From Clarkia xantiana subsp. parviflora (lineage: Eukaryota; Streptophyta; Magnoliopsida; Myrtales; Onagraceae), in assembly GCA_036873135.1 (NCBI GenBank), contig JAPTYO010000008.1, positions 27,430,761 through 27,494,760 on the forward strand: a stretch of DNA of 64,000 nt. The letters are read 5' to 3'. The notes beneath the pieces are model-generated. The model did no database searches. It had not been told where the DNA came from and saw nothing but the letters and a program-made list of their open reading frames with translations. How positions within the stretch are numbered: the first letter of the stretch is position 1; each line of letters begins with the position of its first letter. The translations under genes were made by a program, and so were the position numbers. Below are positions 45,142-57,499 of the stretch, piece by piece.

Positions 45142-47730
45142 ATGTGCTAGTATGAAATGGTTGAATTAGTACGATTTGATATTCCTCGCAATCTTGATGG
45201 TATGAATCATGATGAATAAAAGGAGTACGTGTTGAATTCTCTACTACCATTCCGAAAAGTGGAGAGGACAACTAAAGATGAATATAGTAGTCTGTATGAT
45301 TTTGACAATGAGAGACGAATGTAATAATTTGTTTCACCAAGCATGGGAGTAGGTTCTTTGATGATCTGAACGCATATGTGGTGATACATTCAACCTTGGT
45401 AAAAAAAAAGGGGGTTGAAGAAGACTTCAATTGCAACCAGGCAATGTTGCAGCTTAATATCCCTTTGCATCCGCCTCGGTGGAAGCAAGAATGCAAAATC
45501 TAAACGTTTTGGTTAAACATGATGGTCCTCTTTCTTTTTATGGATGTTGGCGTAAAACCCGCATCAGATCTTCAGAATAAAAGGTCAACATGGAAAAGAT
45601 GTATATGGTTGTCTGATATTGACAGGATTCAATGATCTTGAGCCTAATCAAGTACAGTAACCACATCAGTAAGAGGGAAACCTTCTCTGCTCACCATACT
45701 GGGTTCGAAAGAAGTCAACCATGATCCGCATATTATAGAGAGAACTGGACCATAAAGGTCTTATACGATAATCCGGTGGGTTAAACCATGTTGATAAAGT
45801 GTGTCTCAAGTACGCCTCGTAGGTCATGTGTATGAAGCGGTAAAAATGTTTTATACATACAAAGATCATTTGACGTGATTCACTCTTGAATTTACTCAGA
45901 TGCAATGTTCAACATGGCTTAAAGTTCTCGACTATCTATGCGACGATCATGGATTAAATACGCGAACTTCAGATCAAGAACCCTACCATTTTCATTTATC
46001 GTTCGTTTGAGTTACTAAAATTTTGGTTATTTCCAGATTCGGATTTATTGAATAAAGTAGTTTCCGTTCGATTCGAAATGTGATCTACTTGTCAAAATTA
46101 ATCGACCCGGTTAAACAGGATCGATCCGAAACGAAATTTCGGCCAGGTAAAAGTGGTCGAATAAAATGAAACGATTCACGTACTACGTCATCTCAGTCGG
46201 GAAAAACGAAACGATTCACGTACTCCGTCATTTCTTAATTGTTAGTACTCCTTTGAATGAAATAATTAGTAATAATAATCATGTTTGAAACCGACTGGAT
46301 TAAATTGAATTAAATTCAGAAATGAAACGATTTAACCAAGGGTTAAAACTTCGGTAAAATAGCGCTACGCGCAAGTGGACCTCGAAAAGGAACACATCGT
46401 TTCAAAGTATGAGTTTAATAAAGAAGTGTTTAAATGATGATGTGCTGAATTTTCGTCTGCATTCCTTCGGAAATAACTTATTGATAACCTTTACATCGGT
46501 AAGAAGTAGTCTTCAGAAGCTACCACGACCTTGTAAAGGCATCGACTGACGCATAGGGTGAAAACCTGAAATGCTCAGTTCGGAGATGGGATAAAATCTC
46601 TGAGATAAGTTTGCAAACAAAGAAGGATGAAGTCGGTTAAACGATTTTCCTTCAGTACGCCTTGAACGAAAAGTCAGGCTAGGTGTTCAAATCAAATCGA
46701 ACACTTCTGGAAGCATAGTCTATAAACAGAATGTTGGAGTCACTTGATCGGCTGTTCCCCAAAGGATGATGAGAAGTGATTCACATTCATGTAAGACTGT
46801 GTTCCATTAAATTCGGTAAGACACGCCGCCATAAGAAAATTCTAAAGAATGATAATGAGTTAAATCTTATCACCATGCGACATTAATTATTAAACACGTA
46901 TTTGAAAGTTCATGTTTACAGCTTAAAGACATGGTACCGTGGTCGAACATGTGACATTACATACTTGAGGACGAATTTTCCGATGCATTGACAGTTCCAG
47001 AATAATGAGTCTTGATCAAATCACGGGCAAGATATTACGATATCAGGTCCCACTTAATTCGAGTGGGAGAGAATTGAACCAGCAACTTGAGTGAATGACA
47101 TGGTAAATGGTAAATGATAATGGGAACATTTTCATAATAAATCCAGTGGGAGGGATAAACACCTACCACATGTAATCACTGTTGCTGTTCGGACGAATCA
47201 AGTTGAACCTGATTATCGTAATGCTGAACCAGGGTTGCCACAACTACCTATACTACCCATTGTTCCCAGTGGGAGTGATCCGACAAACTTGGTTCCAGAT
47301 TCTAATGATCAAGGAATTCATCTTGGTAGTAAAACTCCTAGACCGAGAAGTCGTCCAAGGAAATTTGTTGGTTATGGTTCAAGCACTGCTCTTGATCCCC
47401 AATTGGAAGAAATGATCTGAGAAGAGGCATCATTCCGAGTGGGAGAAACGATAAGACTCAAAGACGGGATAAACAAGCCTAGACGAAAGTCAAAGGCATC
47501 GAACTTCTCCAAAGAAGTATCTCATCTAGAAGGGTGATGACCTCACTCTAACAACTGTTGGCCTGCATTGGAAAGACCTCAAGTGACGGAATGGAGGAAA
47601 ATAATAAATGAGAGAGATCGCCTAAATGAAAGTCATTATAGTCAATAGTTGATTTACCTGCTAACCAAAGGGGCATAAGGATACGGTGAGTCCTGAAAGA
47701 AGGCTCACCACTAATGGAAAATGTCGAGCG
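45142..47730 (+). pseudogene. Decayed gag-protease-integrase stretch of D
   Basis: ATG at 45142, then TGC and stop TAG (45148-45150), the same third-codon stop as in C. It stays collinear with C throughout, and no long frame survives. The 47050-47480 part matches the linker between integrase and RT of I. Confidence 0.75.
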
Positions 47731-49101
47731 GTACAAAGCTCGACTTATTGAGAAAGGCTGTACCCAAATTCACGGAGTGGATTTTGACAAAACAAACTCA
47801 CTGACTGTGCGTAAAACCACGGTTAGGGCCAGTCATGGTCCTGGTCGCAGGTCTCGATCTCGAGCTGCACCAAATGGATGTTAAGACCGCATTCCTCCAC
47901 GGAAACCTGGAGGAAGAGATCTACATGGAGCAACTAGAAGGTTTCATTACTCCTGGTAACGAACGTAAAGTTTGTAAACTCCAAAGGTCCATTTACGGTC
48001 ATAAACAGTCGTCTTGGCAATGGTACCACAGATTCCACGAGGAAATCGTAGGAAACAGATTTGTGAATCTTCACGAGGATCCGTGCGTGTATTATAAGAC
48101 CCCCGGGTTTAAGTATGTCATCTTAACCTTATACGTGGACGACATACTCATTGCCGCAAACGACGTGAGTTTTATGAACAAGTCAAAGTCCTGGTTGGCA
48201 TCTGTATTTGAGATGAAAGACATGAGAGAGGCCACGTATATCTTAGGCATTAAAATTGCTAGAGATCGAGCTACCTGGAAATTGTGTCTATCTCAAGAAG
48301 CTTATATCAACAAACTGTTGAAAAGATTTAGATTACAAGATGCCAAACCCATGGATACGCCGCTGGTATTTGGGTGCGCACTGTCAAAACATGACGACCC
48401 AAGAACCTGGCAGAGCGTGAACAGATGAAGGGTGCGGAGTATTTAAGCATGGTTGGTAGTTTGATGTACACCATGCAATGCAGTCCGGATATCTGTTACG
48501 TCGTGGGCCTAGTAGCACGTTTCCAATCAGATCCTGGCATCAACATTTAAAGACTGTAAAACAAATAATTCGTTATCTGAAAGGTACTGCCAACTACGCA
48601 CTGTGCTATGAGGGCAAGAAGTTAGAATTGACCGGTTATAGTGACGCCGACCATGGTGGCGATCGGGATGATCGTAAGTCCACCACAGGGGGAGTGTTCC
48701 TCCTTGCTAATGCTGCCATTTCATGGACGAGCAAGAAGCAAACCTGTGTCGCGCTGTCTACGATGGAATCAGATTTCGTAGCTTTCTCTAAGAATGCACG
48801 AGAAGCGGTCTGGCTCAAAAGGCTTCTAACTTTACTGCTTGGTGGTGATGTTGAGAATAAACCTATGAAGGTCTTCTCTGACAGTCAAGCAGCCATTGCG
48901 GCATTTAAGAATCCGAAGTACCATAGTAGGACCAAACACATTGATGTGAAATATTTCTATGCTAAATCTATGGTAGAAGACAATATAATCACTATGGAAT
49001 ACTTTTCCACTGATAATATGATTGCGGACCCATTAACTAAACCACTACGCAGGGACATATTCGAAAAGTACGTTAAACTGCTTGTATTGCGTAGGGTTTA
49101 G
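47731..49101 (+). pseudogene. Reverse transcriptase-RNase H of copia D
   Basis: GERYK-type RT start at about 47731 (VERYKARLI), then the extra base shared with C near 47834. From there QMDVKTAFLHGNLEEEIYMEQ, SIYGHKQSSWQWY and LYVDDILIAAND follow. A frameshift after KHDDPRTWQ (about 48405) and another near 48540 precede an open RNase H (GYSDADHGGD, STMESDFVA, FSDSQAAI) ending LVLRRV at 49101. Confidence 0.9.
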
Positions 49102-50232
49102 AAATGGAAAGTATCTATGATAACATTTGATATTAGAAGGTTACATTTTGTAAGCGAAAGAATTGCAACTGAGTTTATGATCAATCGACGTCATAATGTT
49201 TTGACTACATCAGATTTACGGTCTATAAACTAAGTCGTATGAAGACTCAATCCTCTGCCAAACTATGTCGAATGTGGGCCTTACCTAGTCACACAGGTAC
49301 AATAGTCTTGCGGTTGAGGGAGGCCTCTACCAAGCAAGACTGGCTAAGAGTCAGGGGGTTAAACATGATTAAGCAAAACGATTATCTAATTTCGAAGTAA
49401 CTCGACAAGATCTTCGTTTTGCATATCGCCGTGATGAACTTCGTTCATCATTATACCACATTCTGGGCCAGATGAGAATCTGTGATATCATGATTGAGAT
49501 ATCTCTTTCCTGTCAACCCAAAATGTTCAGGTATGCTATCAACGCGTGCTTCATACTACGCGTGCCACGTTCGACCACGGGGTCACAGCTCGGTTGTGCT
49601 AGGAAGGAATCCTAGTGATTCTGGCGGGCGCAAACTTCTTCACCTCGAGCATGTGATTGATCCTAGGAACCTTATGAAGAGGCACCTAAAGTACCCTCAC
49701 GGACTCAGAACTCATATCTAAGGTCAGGCTCAATGCTCGCTTCCCGGCGTACGAGCGTAGTGCCAAACAAAAAGGCCCAGTGACCACGTCTTTGGAAACC
49801 GGTTGGGTTTGACTAAGGATATGAGCGATGTGGATGGTCAAGTTCACCTATAATTCACCAACTCTTGTATTCACTAGGTGGCCACCAACCAGATATTAGT
49901 TGAACGTTGTGAATACTTGTACGGATGCCTTGGAGAAGTGTTCCTATGTGGAAACTAGGCTGAAGCAGAATTATCAGTTGACCTAACATACAGCGCGGTA
50001 CTATATAAATATTTTTTATAACAGGTTGATTTGAGAAAAGGAATCAACGTTCTGCAGGCGCTACAATACTCCTAACAGATGAGTAGCACGATGCCCGTCG
50101 TATCCACCGGTCGCACGACAAACCTCGTATGAACTGTTCGGAAACAAGGACCAGATCGAAGGAGTGAAATGTTGATACAGATTTGGAAGACAATACATTA
50201 ACAGGCACCCTCCCATTCCGGCGAGTGGGAGC
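49102..50232. other. 3' non-coding part of D
   Basis: Collinear with 20192-21325 of C. It ends in the polypurine tract GGCGAGTGGGAGC. Confidence 0.85.
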
Positions 50233-50832
50233 TGTAAGCATATAGTGATGGGCGCCGTAATTGGTAGCCCATAATATGTATAGTTTACCTAAGAAAATTA
50301 GGTACATGTCACATTAGGGTAATTGGGCTAGACCCAAATCCCAATTGACATGAGAGACCCAAAATTGGGCCTCCCTATACAAGTGGTCGGTCGAAACCCA
50401 ACGAGGGGTTAAAGTTGACTTTTGTCCACTTTACTCCTCCTATATATATGGGGAGTTAGGGGTTTTATTAGGGTGAATCAAAATTCCCTTTAAGTGGTGT
50501 TTTGAGAGAAAACCCTCCCCCAGAAACACCCATAGCCGGCCGAACCTATAGTCACCAAAGGGTGTGCCAATTTGCTTTCTAGCAAACACTCCAGAGATCT
50601 GTCCCCTTGCCAAGAATCGATCAGAGGCTTTGCTGTGGAGAACATACCGCGTAGGGCTTACTTAACCAGAACCTCTACGGGTGCCGACCGGAGGATCGTG
50701 AACTCCCTGCAGGAAGGATCTTGGGGCTACTGACATCGTTTGATGTATGTGCGAATCTTTCGCTGCATAATTTCGATTACTAGCATATACCACGATTTAA
50801 TATCCGTAGTGATAACTCCCCGTAATCTAACA
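50233..50832 (+). repeat. 3' LTR of D
   Basis: 600 bp, TGTAAGCATATAGTG to GTAATCTAACA. Confidence 0.93.
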
Positions 50833-51245
50833 TATAGTACCAAATATATATGTATATATATTGTTGATTGATTTATATCTCTAAATACTGAATCCTGACA
50901 ATAATACATAAGTAACAATATCGGCCGAACCCTATAGGGTAATGGGCCGGTCCAATAATTTTGCACAACCGGGTTGGGCCAACTAACCCGGAAAACAAAT
51001 GGAACCCGACTGGACCGAACCAGGTCGGGTTCACGAGTCCAAAACTGGTGCGGGTCAACCAAACCGGGTTTCTCTCAATCGGTCCAAGCCATGCGGATCG
51101 GGGCAATTAAAATGGGTCGAAACGACCTGGTTTGAGTGAAGAACGAACCGACTTCCTATTTAAAAACTAAACCGGTCCAGCCGAATCTTATTAAACCGAA
51201 CCGGACCGACCGAACCAGATTTTTGACTGAACCGGACCCTTTTAA
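50833..51245. other. Leader of H, right part
   Basis: GGGCCGGTCCAATAATT and CCGAACCGGACCG-like repeats match the leaders of C and D. The similarity ends near 51245, taken as the truncation point of H. Confidence 0.7.
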
Positions 51246-52022
51246 GTTTGATTTTCTTACCCATACAATGTGTTGGGATAACATCTAATATACTATAAGG
51301 TTTTTATAAAAATAGATAGATATCAAGGCAATCCACGTATATATAAATATAATATATATAATTAGTCTGTCCAAAAAATACACAAACCATAAACTTAATG
51401 GTAATTAATAATTACTGCACAGTAACATAATAACATTATAAGTGTCTTTAATATAGAGCAACTTGCTTTCCTGTATTTAAAAACAGGCCACACAGATTGA
51501 GATACACGCGTGTGGAGGGAGATTCATTCGACTTGGCTAGCGACTTCATATAGTAATAGTAATATAATAATAATAAGAATCCCGGCCGGTATAGACTGTA
51601 GATGTGAATGAGAAAAAGTGAGTTGATTTGAATGGAAACCGCTGACTTTGTTGGTTGCTATGTTTGACCGAGTGGGTGCCCGGTATAACCTCTCCATACT
51701 TATGTTTTCTCCATTTCTTTCTGGTCTCTCCATTCCGATGCAGCACAAGCTTTGAATTGAATCCATCACCCACTCGTGTTTTAATCCCTCTGGAGAATCG
51801 TTGAATTTGGTGTCTGTCTACTCTTCACTTTGTTTCTCCATTCAAACTTCGCTTCTCTCCTCATCAGGGACTGACTGACTGACTTCTCTCCTGGTGCGTA
51901 TTTCAAGGTCTCTTCGTGGATTTGGACTTTTAGACTTTCTTCCCATTTAAAGGTAGAAAATTAGTTAAAGGGGATACGCTGCTGCTTTTGCTATATATAT
52001 ATATATATGCTCTTTTTCTGGG
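51246..52022. other. IQM: Upstream region of the IQM gene
   Basis: Apparently single-copy DNA between the truncated element H and the gene. It has CT-rich stretches (51830-51900) and an (AT)n run at about 51992-52008. No separate gene; the ORFs read on the - strand here have no recognisable content. Confidence 0.6.
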
Positions 52023-52030
52023 TATATAAA
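52023..52030 (+). promoter_or_regulatory. IQM: TATA box of the IQM gene
   Basis: TATATAAA in GGGTATATAAAAAGC. The transcript would start near 52055-52060, giving a 5'-untranslated exon that ends at the GT donor at 52129. Confidence 0.65.
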
Positions 52031-52128
52031 AAGCACCAAGTCTCTAAAACCATATTCTTCCAAACTTAGATATTAACTTCCAACAACATTTCTTTGAAAA
52101 CCCTACCGATTTGATTAACTAAAGAGAG

Positions 52129-52440
52129 GTAATTATATATTTCCATAAAGTTAGTTTCAACACCTTTTTTTATATTAGTTAGTTTCATTTTCTCAACTGG
52201 TTTGTTTGTGTTTTATTTTTGTATAATTTTCATTCTTCATCATCTGTTTTTTCCGACTGAAACTATATATATAATCAAGTTTTTCTTAATTTTTTCAAAT
52301 GGGTTGTGTTTTATTTTTATAAATTTTGATTTATCAACTGTTAACCTATTTTTATCTCTTTTTACAATAAATAAATGAATGGTAGTTGCACCCACCTTTT
52401 GAGATGAGTCTAATAATTAATTAATTCTGACAAATTTCAG
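52129..52440 (+). other. IQM: 5'-UTR intron of the IQM gene
   Basis: Donor AGAG|GTAATT at 52129 and acceptor AAATTTCAG at 52440, with a long T-rich interior. The coding ATG follows eight bases after the acceptor. Leader introns are frequent in plant genes. Not confirmed by transcript. Confidence 0.65.
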
Positions 52441-52448
52441 AAAGTTTT

Positions 52449-54745
52449 ATGGGGATGGCAAGGGGTTCGAGCAACACAATTAATTTACAGAACTGCAAGC
52501 CCAACAATGTAGTTCTGGATAGATCATTCTCACTGAAGCACATGTTGGAAGTCAAAGAACCAAGTAGCCGACAGGTTTCCGACAACAGCAATATTAAGGT
52601 GGTGGATTTAGGGTTGACATTGTTGTCGGTTCCGGAACCGCGAGTAATTTTCTCGCCGACACCGGCCAGTCCTGAGCAACAAGCCTCGGCGGTTAAGATC
52701 CAGAAAGTGTACAAGAGTTATCGAACCCGTAGAAACTTGGCTGATTGTGCTGTTGTAGTGGAGGAGCTATGGTGGAAAGCAATTAACTATGCTTCCTTGA
52801 GCCACAGCTCTGTTTCATTCTACAACAATGATAAACCCCAGACCGTCGTTTCCCGGTGGGCGCGTGCCCGTAAGCGCGTAGCACAGGTAAAACCCCCCCA
52901 ATTCCCCTATCTATCTTTCTTCTTCTACTGTAAAGTCAGAGTATGTTTTTTTAACTGGGATCCCCCTTCCCTATTTTATTTGGCAGTTTGCAAAAGGTTT
53001 ATCCAAAGACGATAAAGCCCAGAAGCTGGCTTTGCAGCACTGGCTCGAAGCTGTAAGCCCTAACACGCGCAAATTGATTTGACTCTTAATTAACAATGTC
53101 AAATCAACTAACTTATATTTTCGGTTTATATATATATATATGCAGATTGACCCTCGACACAGATACGGCCACAATTTGCATCTCTACTATAATATATGGT
53201 TCCAGAGCGAGAGCACCGAACCCTTCTTTTACTGGTAATTAATAAGTACTAATTAAATATATAATACCTACTCTAATTTATATATAAAAATATTATTATC
53301 TCCTAATGATAAATTATTATATTCAAGAGTGATCGATGAAGCATTTAACCTACTACATTAATAATTGCTTCAACAACCTTAATTAACCATATATATTATA
53401 TTACTAATCCTAACACATTTTAATTTAATATGATATGATAGGTTGGACATTGGACAAGGAAAAGATGTAGTTCATGAGAAATGCCCTCGAAGCCCGCTAT
53501 ATCGACAATGCATCAAATATCTCGGACCGGTAATTTCCTATATTTTCTTTTTTACTGGGATGATAATATGATATTATTGGTCCTTCATGTATATGTTGGT
53601 AATATTGTGTTAGTAAGTAATTAAATATGGTTAGTGCCCAAAAAAAAAGTAATTAAATATAAATATGGTACTTAATTAATTACGTGCAGAACGAAAGAGA
53701 AGCATATCAAGTGATCGTAGAAGATGGAAAGCTTATATACAAGCTAAGAGGAGAAGCCGTAAATACGGATGAAGATTCGAAATGGATATTTGTGCTCAGC
53801 ACGTCCAGATTACTCTACGTGGGGAGGAAGAAGAAGGGCACGTTTCAGCACTCCAGTTTCCTTGCCGGAGCAGCCACCACCGCCGCCGGACGATTGGTTG
53901 CTCGTGACGGTATATTAGAGGTATGTATGTATGTATTTATTATTTATTATAGGGTTTGTTGGTTGGTTGGTGAGCTGATCCATCGCTGACTTTTTTTGAC
54001 AATGGTATAATAATTAATTAATTGCAGGCAATTTGGCCGTACAGTGGTCATTATCACCCAACGGAGGAGAACTTCAGAGAGTTTATTACTTTCCTTGAGG
54101 AACACAATGTTGATCTTTCTAACGTCAAGGTACGTATTTATTTTATATGGAAAATTTTGTGCTTTTTTTGTGAGAATTAAAGTATAGTTTTTACTATTTT
54201 AGTAAACTACTATTGATATCTCATCAAATCGAATGATTTTTTTTGTTACAAAATTTGTGAGAATGCTTATTGTATTTTGTTCTTAATTATCATGCATGGG
54301 CTTTGATGTACAGAGATGCTCCATTGATGATGACAATTCATATACTAACTCGTCATCCCTAGTGGGCCCAACTGAGTCGCGACGGTCCGACAGTGGAGAT
54401 GACGCGACATATCCGACAACCAAGCCAGAACCCATTGCAATTACTAAGGAAGAAGAAAATGTTAACGGACTCAATCAGACTGAGCTGGAGAAGTCGGAAT
54501 TCGAGTTTTGCTTACCACGCAAGTGGAGCACCGGGGCCGGGCCTCGTATTGGTATTGTGAGGGACTACCCAATGCTGCTCCAGACTCAGGCATTGGAACA
54601 AGTCAACCTATCACCCCGAGTCGGCCTCACTCCAGCTCCCCAACCCATCCCGTCTCCACGACCTAGCCCCAAAGTCAGGGTATCCCCGAGGCTAGCTTAC
54701 ATGGGCCATCCGAGCCCGAGGACTCCAAAGCTCAGCGCGTACTGA
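52449..54745 (+). CDS. IQM: IQM-family calmodulin-binding protein
   Basis: My exon model is 52449-52886, 52987-53052, 53146-53234, 53442-53529, 53690-53920, 54028-54129 and 54314-54745. It is 481 codons plus TGA, with all introns GT-AG and phases consistent. Residues 84-95 form the IQ motif ([12 protein letters not shown]), a calmodulin-binding helix. The conserved plant IQM core follows: [86 protein letters not shown] and [16 protein letters not shown]. The C-terminus is acidic then Pro/Ser-rich. IQM proteins act in calcium-calmodulin signalling; Arabidopsis members have been linked to stomatal movement and seed dormancy, but which paralogue this is cannot be told here. A second ATG at 52455 could also serve. 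No defects seen; length is normal for the family. Confidence 0.93.
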
Positions 54746-55308
54746 CCGACCCGACCCGACCCGACACATAGAGTTCTTGGACGGCTTTTTGGTCGGCCCA
54801 AGGCCCTTTTTCTTTCCACTGCCCATTTACTGTCTCACTAACACATTTTTTCCACAAGTATATCATTTACTTGTTTTGTTACTTCTAAAGCATCGATTTT
54901 TGATATCATTGAAGGGGATTTTTTTTTTACCACGGGATGTAACTTTTTAATTAGTGGGGGGATAGGGGTGGGCAATTCTTTGGTGTACATGGGCTGCAAT
55001 AATTCTTTGATCCTTTCCTTAAGTCTTCATCCTATACGATGAAACTAAGGAAGGACTATGTTTCCTATTTATTATGTGATGTAAAAGTTTTTCTTTTAAT
55101 ATAAGTAAATAAGTTAAACCTATAAATAAAGTATGGAATTACACGTAACTATATTTTTTTTTTTGGCCAAATACACGTAACTATATTATTATCCTCATTC
55201 GTTACGGAAATATGATACTATTGAGATTTTGATATATAAGTTGTTTATGGTATCCTACAACTTTAGTAGTATGGAAATTTGCAACAATGGAGTGACTAAG
55301 AAAGAACA
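54746..55308. other. IQM: 3'-UTR and downstream DNA of the IQM gene
   Basis: T-rich 3' flank with no further ORF. GAACA at 55304-55308 would be the duplication next to element E; its partner lies outside the window. Confidence 0.65.
55125..55130 (+). terminator. IQM: Candidate polyadenylation signal of the IQM gene
   Basis: AATAAA about 380 bp after the stop codon, in an AT-rich setting. Plant signals are loose, so the actual site could lie earlier. Confidence 0.45.
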
Positions 55309-56099
55309 TGTTAAGACGTGTTCCTCGGGTTGATGAGTCTTTGATCCGAGTGACACCTCTTTCGGGTATTTCGTTATTCTTCCTGATCCGCTTAGCTTGT
55401 CTTTCTGATCCTTAGCTCCACTCCTTGTAGGCCTGCACAAGGGGCAGTACTGAGCACGGAGAGGGGGGTGGCGGTGCTCAGTGAACCCTCTCTGATGCCT
55501 AAGTAAGTTCGGACTCTTTAGAGAGAGAAAATCCTAGGGAGAAGGCAGAGCTAAAACATGCTAAGATATAAACTTGTCCAAATGAATAGAACTCGCGATA
55601 TATATATAGGCTACGGGGGGATTAAGGTGGCTTAATGACACCATTGATCCTAAACATACTTTATTAACACATAACAGCAGGATTAAAACCTTTAAAGACA
55701 CGGAGAGGTGGATGAAAAAGTCTAAGTATGAGTCGGGTAAAATGGATGTCGGGACCCTCGGGGTCGGAAGGGAAATCCGACCCCTAAGGCCTAGGATCGG
55801 GTCAGCTTGCCCGACCTCTCTTGGTAGGGGCTGGGTCAGCTGACCCGATCTCTCCTAAGAGGGATCGGGTGGCCTCGGGTGTGGTCACCTGATCCCTCCT
55901 AGGTGAGATCGGGCCGGCTAGCCCGATCTCACCTAGGTGAGACCAACGGACCGGTCCGGACGAATATTTTGTCTCGTCCGGACCGTTCGTGTTGCGAGTG
56001 AAGTGTTCGGGTCCAAGTTTCGATTCATAATCGTAAGTGGGGCGATTAAAATAAGACAATCCGAAAGGAGACGGGTTCAAATTGGCTGTATATCCATCA
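55309..56099 (-). repeat. 3' LTR of E
   Basis: 791 bp: TGTTAAGACGTG at the left, complement of TGATGGATATAC at the right. It carries the complement of a TATA segment (ATATATATAGG near 55600) and a palindrome array. Confidence 0.85.
55815..55945. repeat. Palindrome array in the LTR of E
   Basis: Four diverged units, centres at about 55822, 55856, 55900 and 55934, spaced 34, 44 and 34 bp. The last two are CCTAGG-centred, with a GGCCGGCTAGCC-like centre between them, as in B. Confidence 0.8.
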
Positions 56100-57499
56100 C
56101 GTGCCCCCGAGTCAACCAATGGCTTAACCCTTGATTGACTCTATTTTAAGATGGGATGATCCGCACAATTTGAAACCGTGTTGTTACCTCTTGACGAATC
56201 ATTTGCTTGTCTGTAGGCGCCTTTTCCGGGCCTTATCCTCAATTTCTCAAAACAGAGGAAGAATAAACGTTAGAGTAAAAGGGGACGTGCCTAGGCACGT
56301 GTCCGAAAAATGTGGATATGAAAATCTGATCTTCTCTTCTATACATTTTAAAAACATGTACATGCGTGGGGATGTAATGCAATCATGGGCATGGACTAAT
56401 GCAACCTAATTTCGTCATATTCAATACGTGATCATATGGGGTGAATCCTGTTCGTGAAAAAATATTTAGACCGGGTCCAAAAAATTTCTAAGTATGGGAA
56501 AGTGGGATATACATCTATAGGGTGCTAACTTGAGTAAATATGTGCTTAACTATAGTCAACAGGGGGTAAAGATGATAGTTTTCTATCTAACCCTTAGATT
56601 TCCTTTAATTCAAATTGATGGTGGTGATTAGGTCCCTTTAAAAAACCCTACATACTTTTAGCTATAAAATAGGGAATAGAATTACTTCACTTAGAGCCAC
56701 CATCATCTTTTCCTCTTTACTTCATATTCTTGGAGACCAAGAAAAATATTTGCCCCAAAAATTGGAGTGTGGCCGACCAAATTTCCGGTGAGGAGGAGGG
56801 AAACTCCGGCGTGGCGGATTGACACGGTGAGAGAGGGGTCCGGCGAGGCGAGGCAGAGGCGGACGCCGGCGTTGCAGCGACGGGAAGAGGGAGCTTCTCC
56901 GGTGGTCATCGCGGGCGGAGAAGGGGCTCGCCATTTCCCGGCGAGCGGCGTGACCTTGGACAGCGGAGGTGCAGCGGGGCAGCTCACGACGACGGCGAGG
57001 CTCGCTGCTGTTCTGGCGGGCGACTGTGGAGGTGAGGGCGAGGTCAGTCGGGACCAACTCCAACGCGGCTCCGGCGATCAGCGAACGGCGGCGGAAGGAT
57101 CCTTTCTCCGGCGACGGCGGAATTTGAATTCCTGACCCACTCTTCAAATCAGTTCGGGATTTCCCAAGGTTCGATCTTTTTTACGTCCCGTGAACATATT
57201 AAATACTTGTATTTGGATTGCCTATGCTTGAATTGTGATAATTTCCCGAATGCTTGACTTGTGATTGCCGTATTGAGTAGATAGTCGTTTGCTTGGAAAT
57301 AATTTTTTCCCATTGGATTTTCCTTGTTTGATTTTGATGTCGCGGGATTACTTGTATGTCGGGTGTTGTTGTTATTGGGTATCCTCGAGTCTTGATTGTT
57401 GCTCGTTGATCGTTATACGGCATAGTTGTCGATATGTCGATGTTGGGCTATTTCCGAGCTTACCCGGGAAATTGCTCATGTTCTGATACTTAGCTTGAT
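56100..57499. other. Interior of E between LTR and antisense gene
   Basis: AT-rich to about 56780, then a GC-rich stretch (56790-57135) homologous in position and style to 9880-10220 of B, probably the leader or promoter of the antisense gene. 57180-57499 has no clear feature. Confidence 0.6.

Larger units (their letters stand above)
34017..50832 (+). mobile_element. Ty1/copia retrotransposon D, defective, split by I
   Basis: The sister copy of C: LTRs of about 597 and 600 bp, leader, decayed gag-integrase stretch, RT-RNase H and 3' non-coding part in the same order. Its 5' LTR is interrupted by element I (34464-42955). Target duplication TATAC/TATAG. Shared defects with C show that it was copied while already defective. 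Confidence 0.93.
32893..51245 (+). mobile_element. Copia-type element H, truncated, host of D
   Basis: Only the 5' LTR (32893-33481), primer site and part of the leader (33482-34016, then 50833 to about 51245 after D) are present. The leader resumes after D with the CCGAACCGG-rich tract seen in C and D. No gag, pol or 3' LTR follows, so H is truncated at about 51245. Confidence 0.8.

Noticed and set aside
51524..51773. ORFs on the - strand before the IQM gene
   Set aside because: No conserved wording; lies in the upstream region of the gene.
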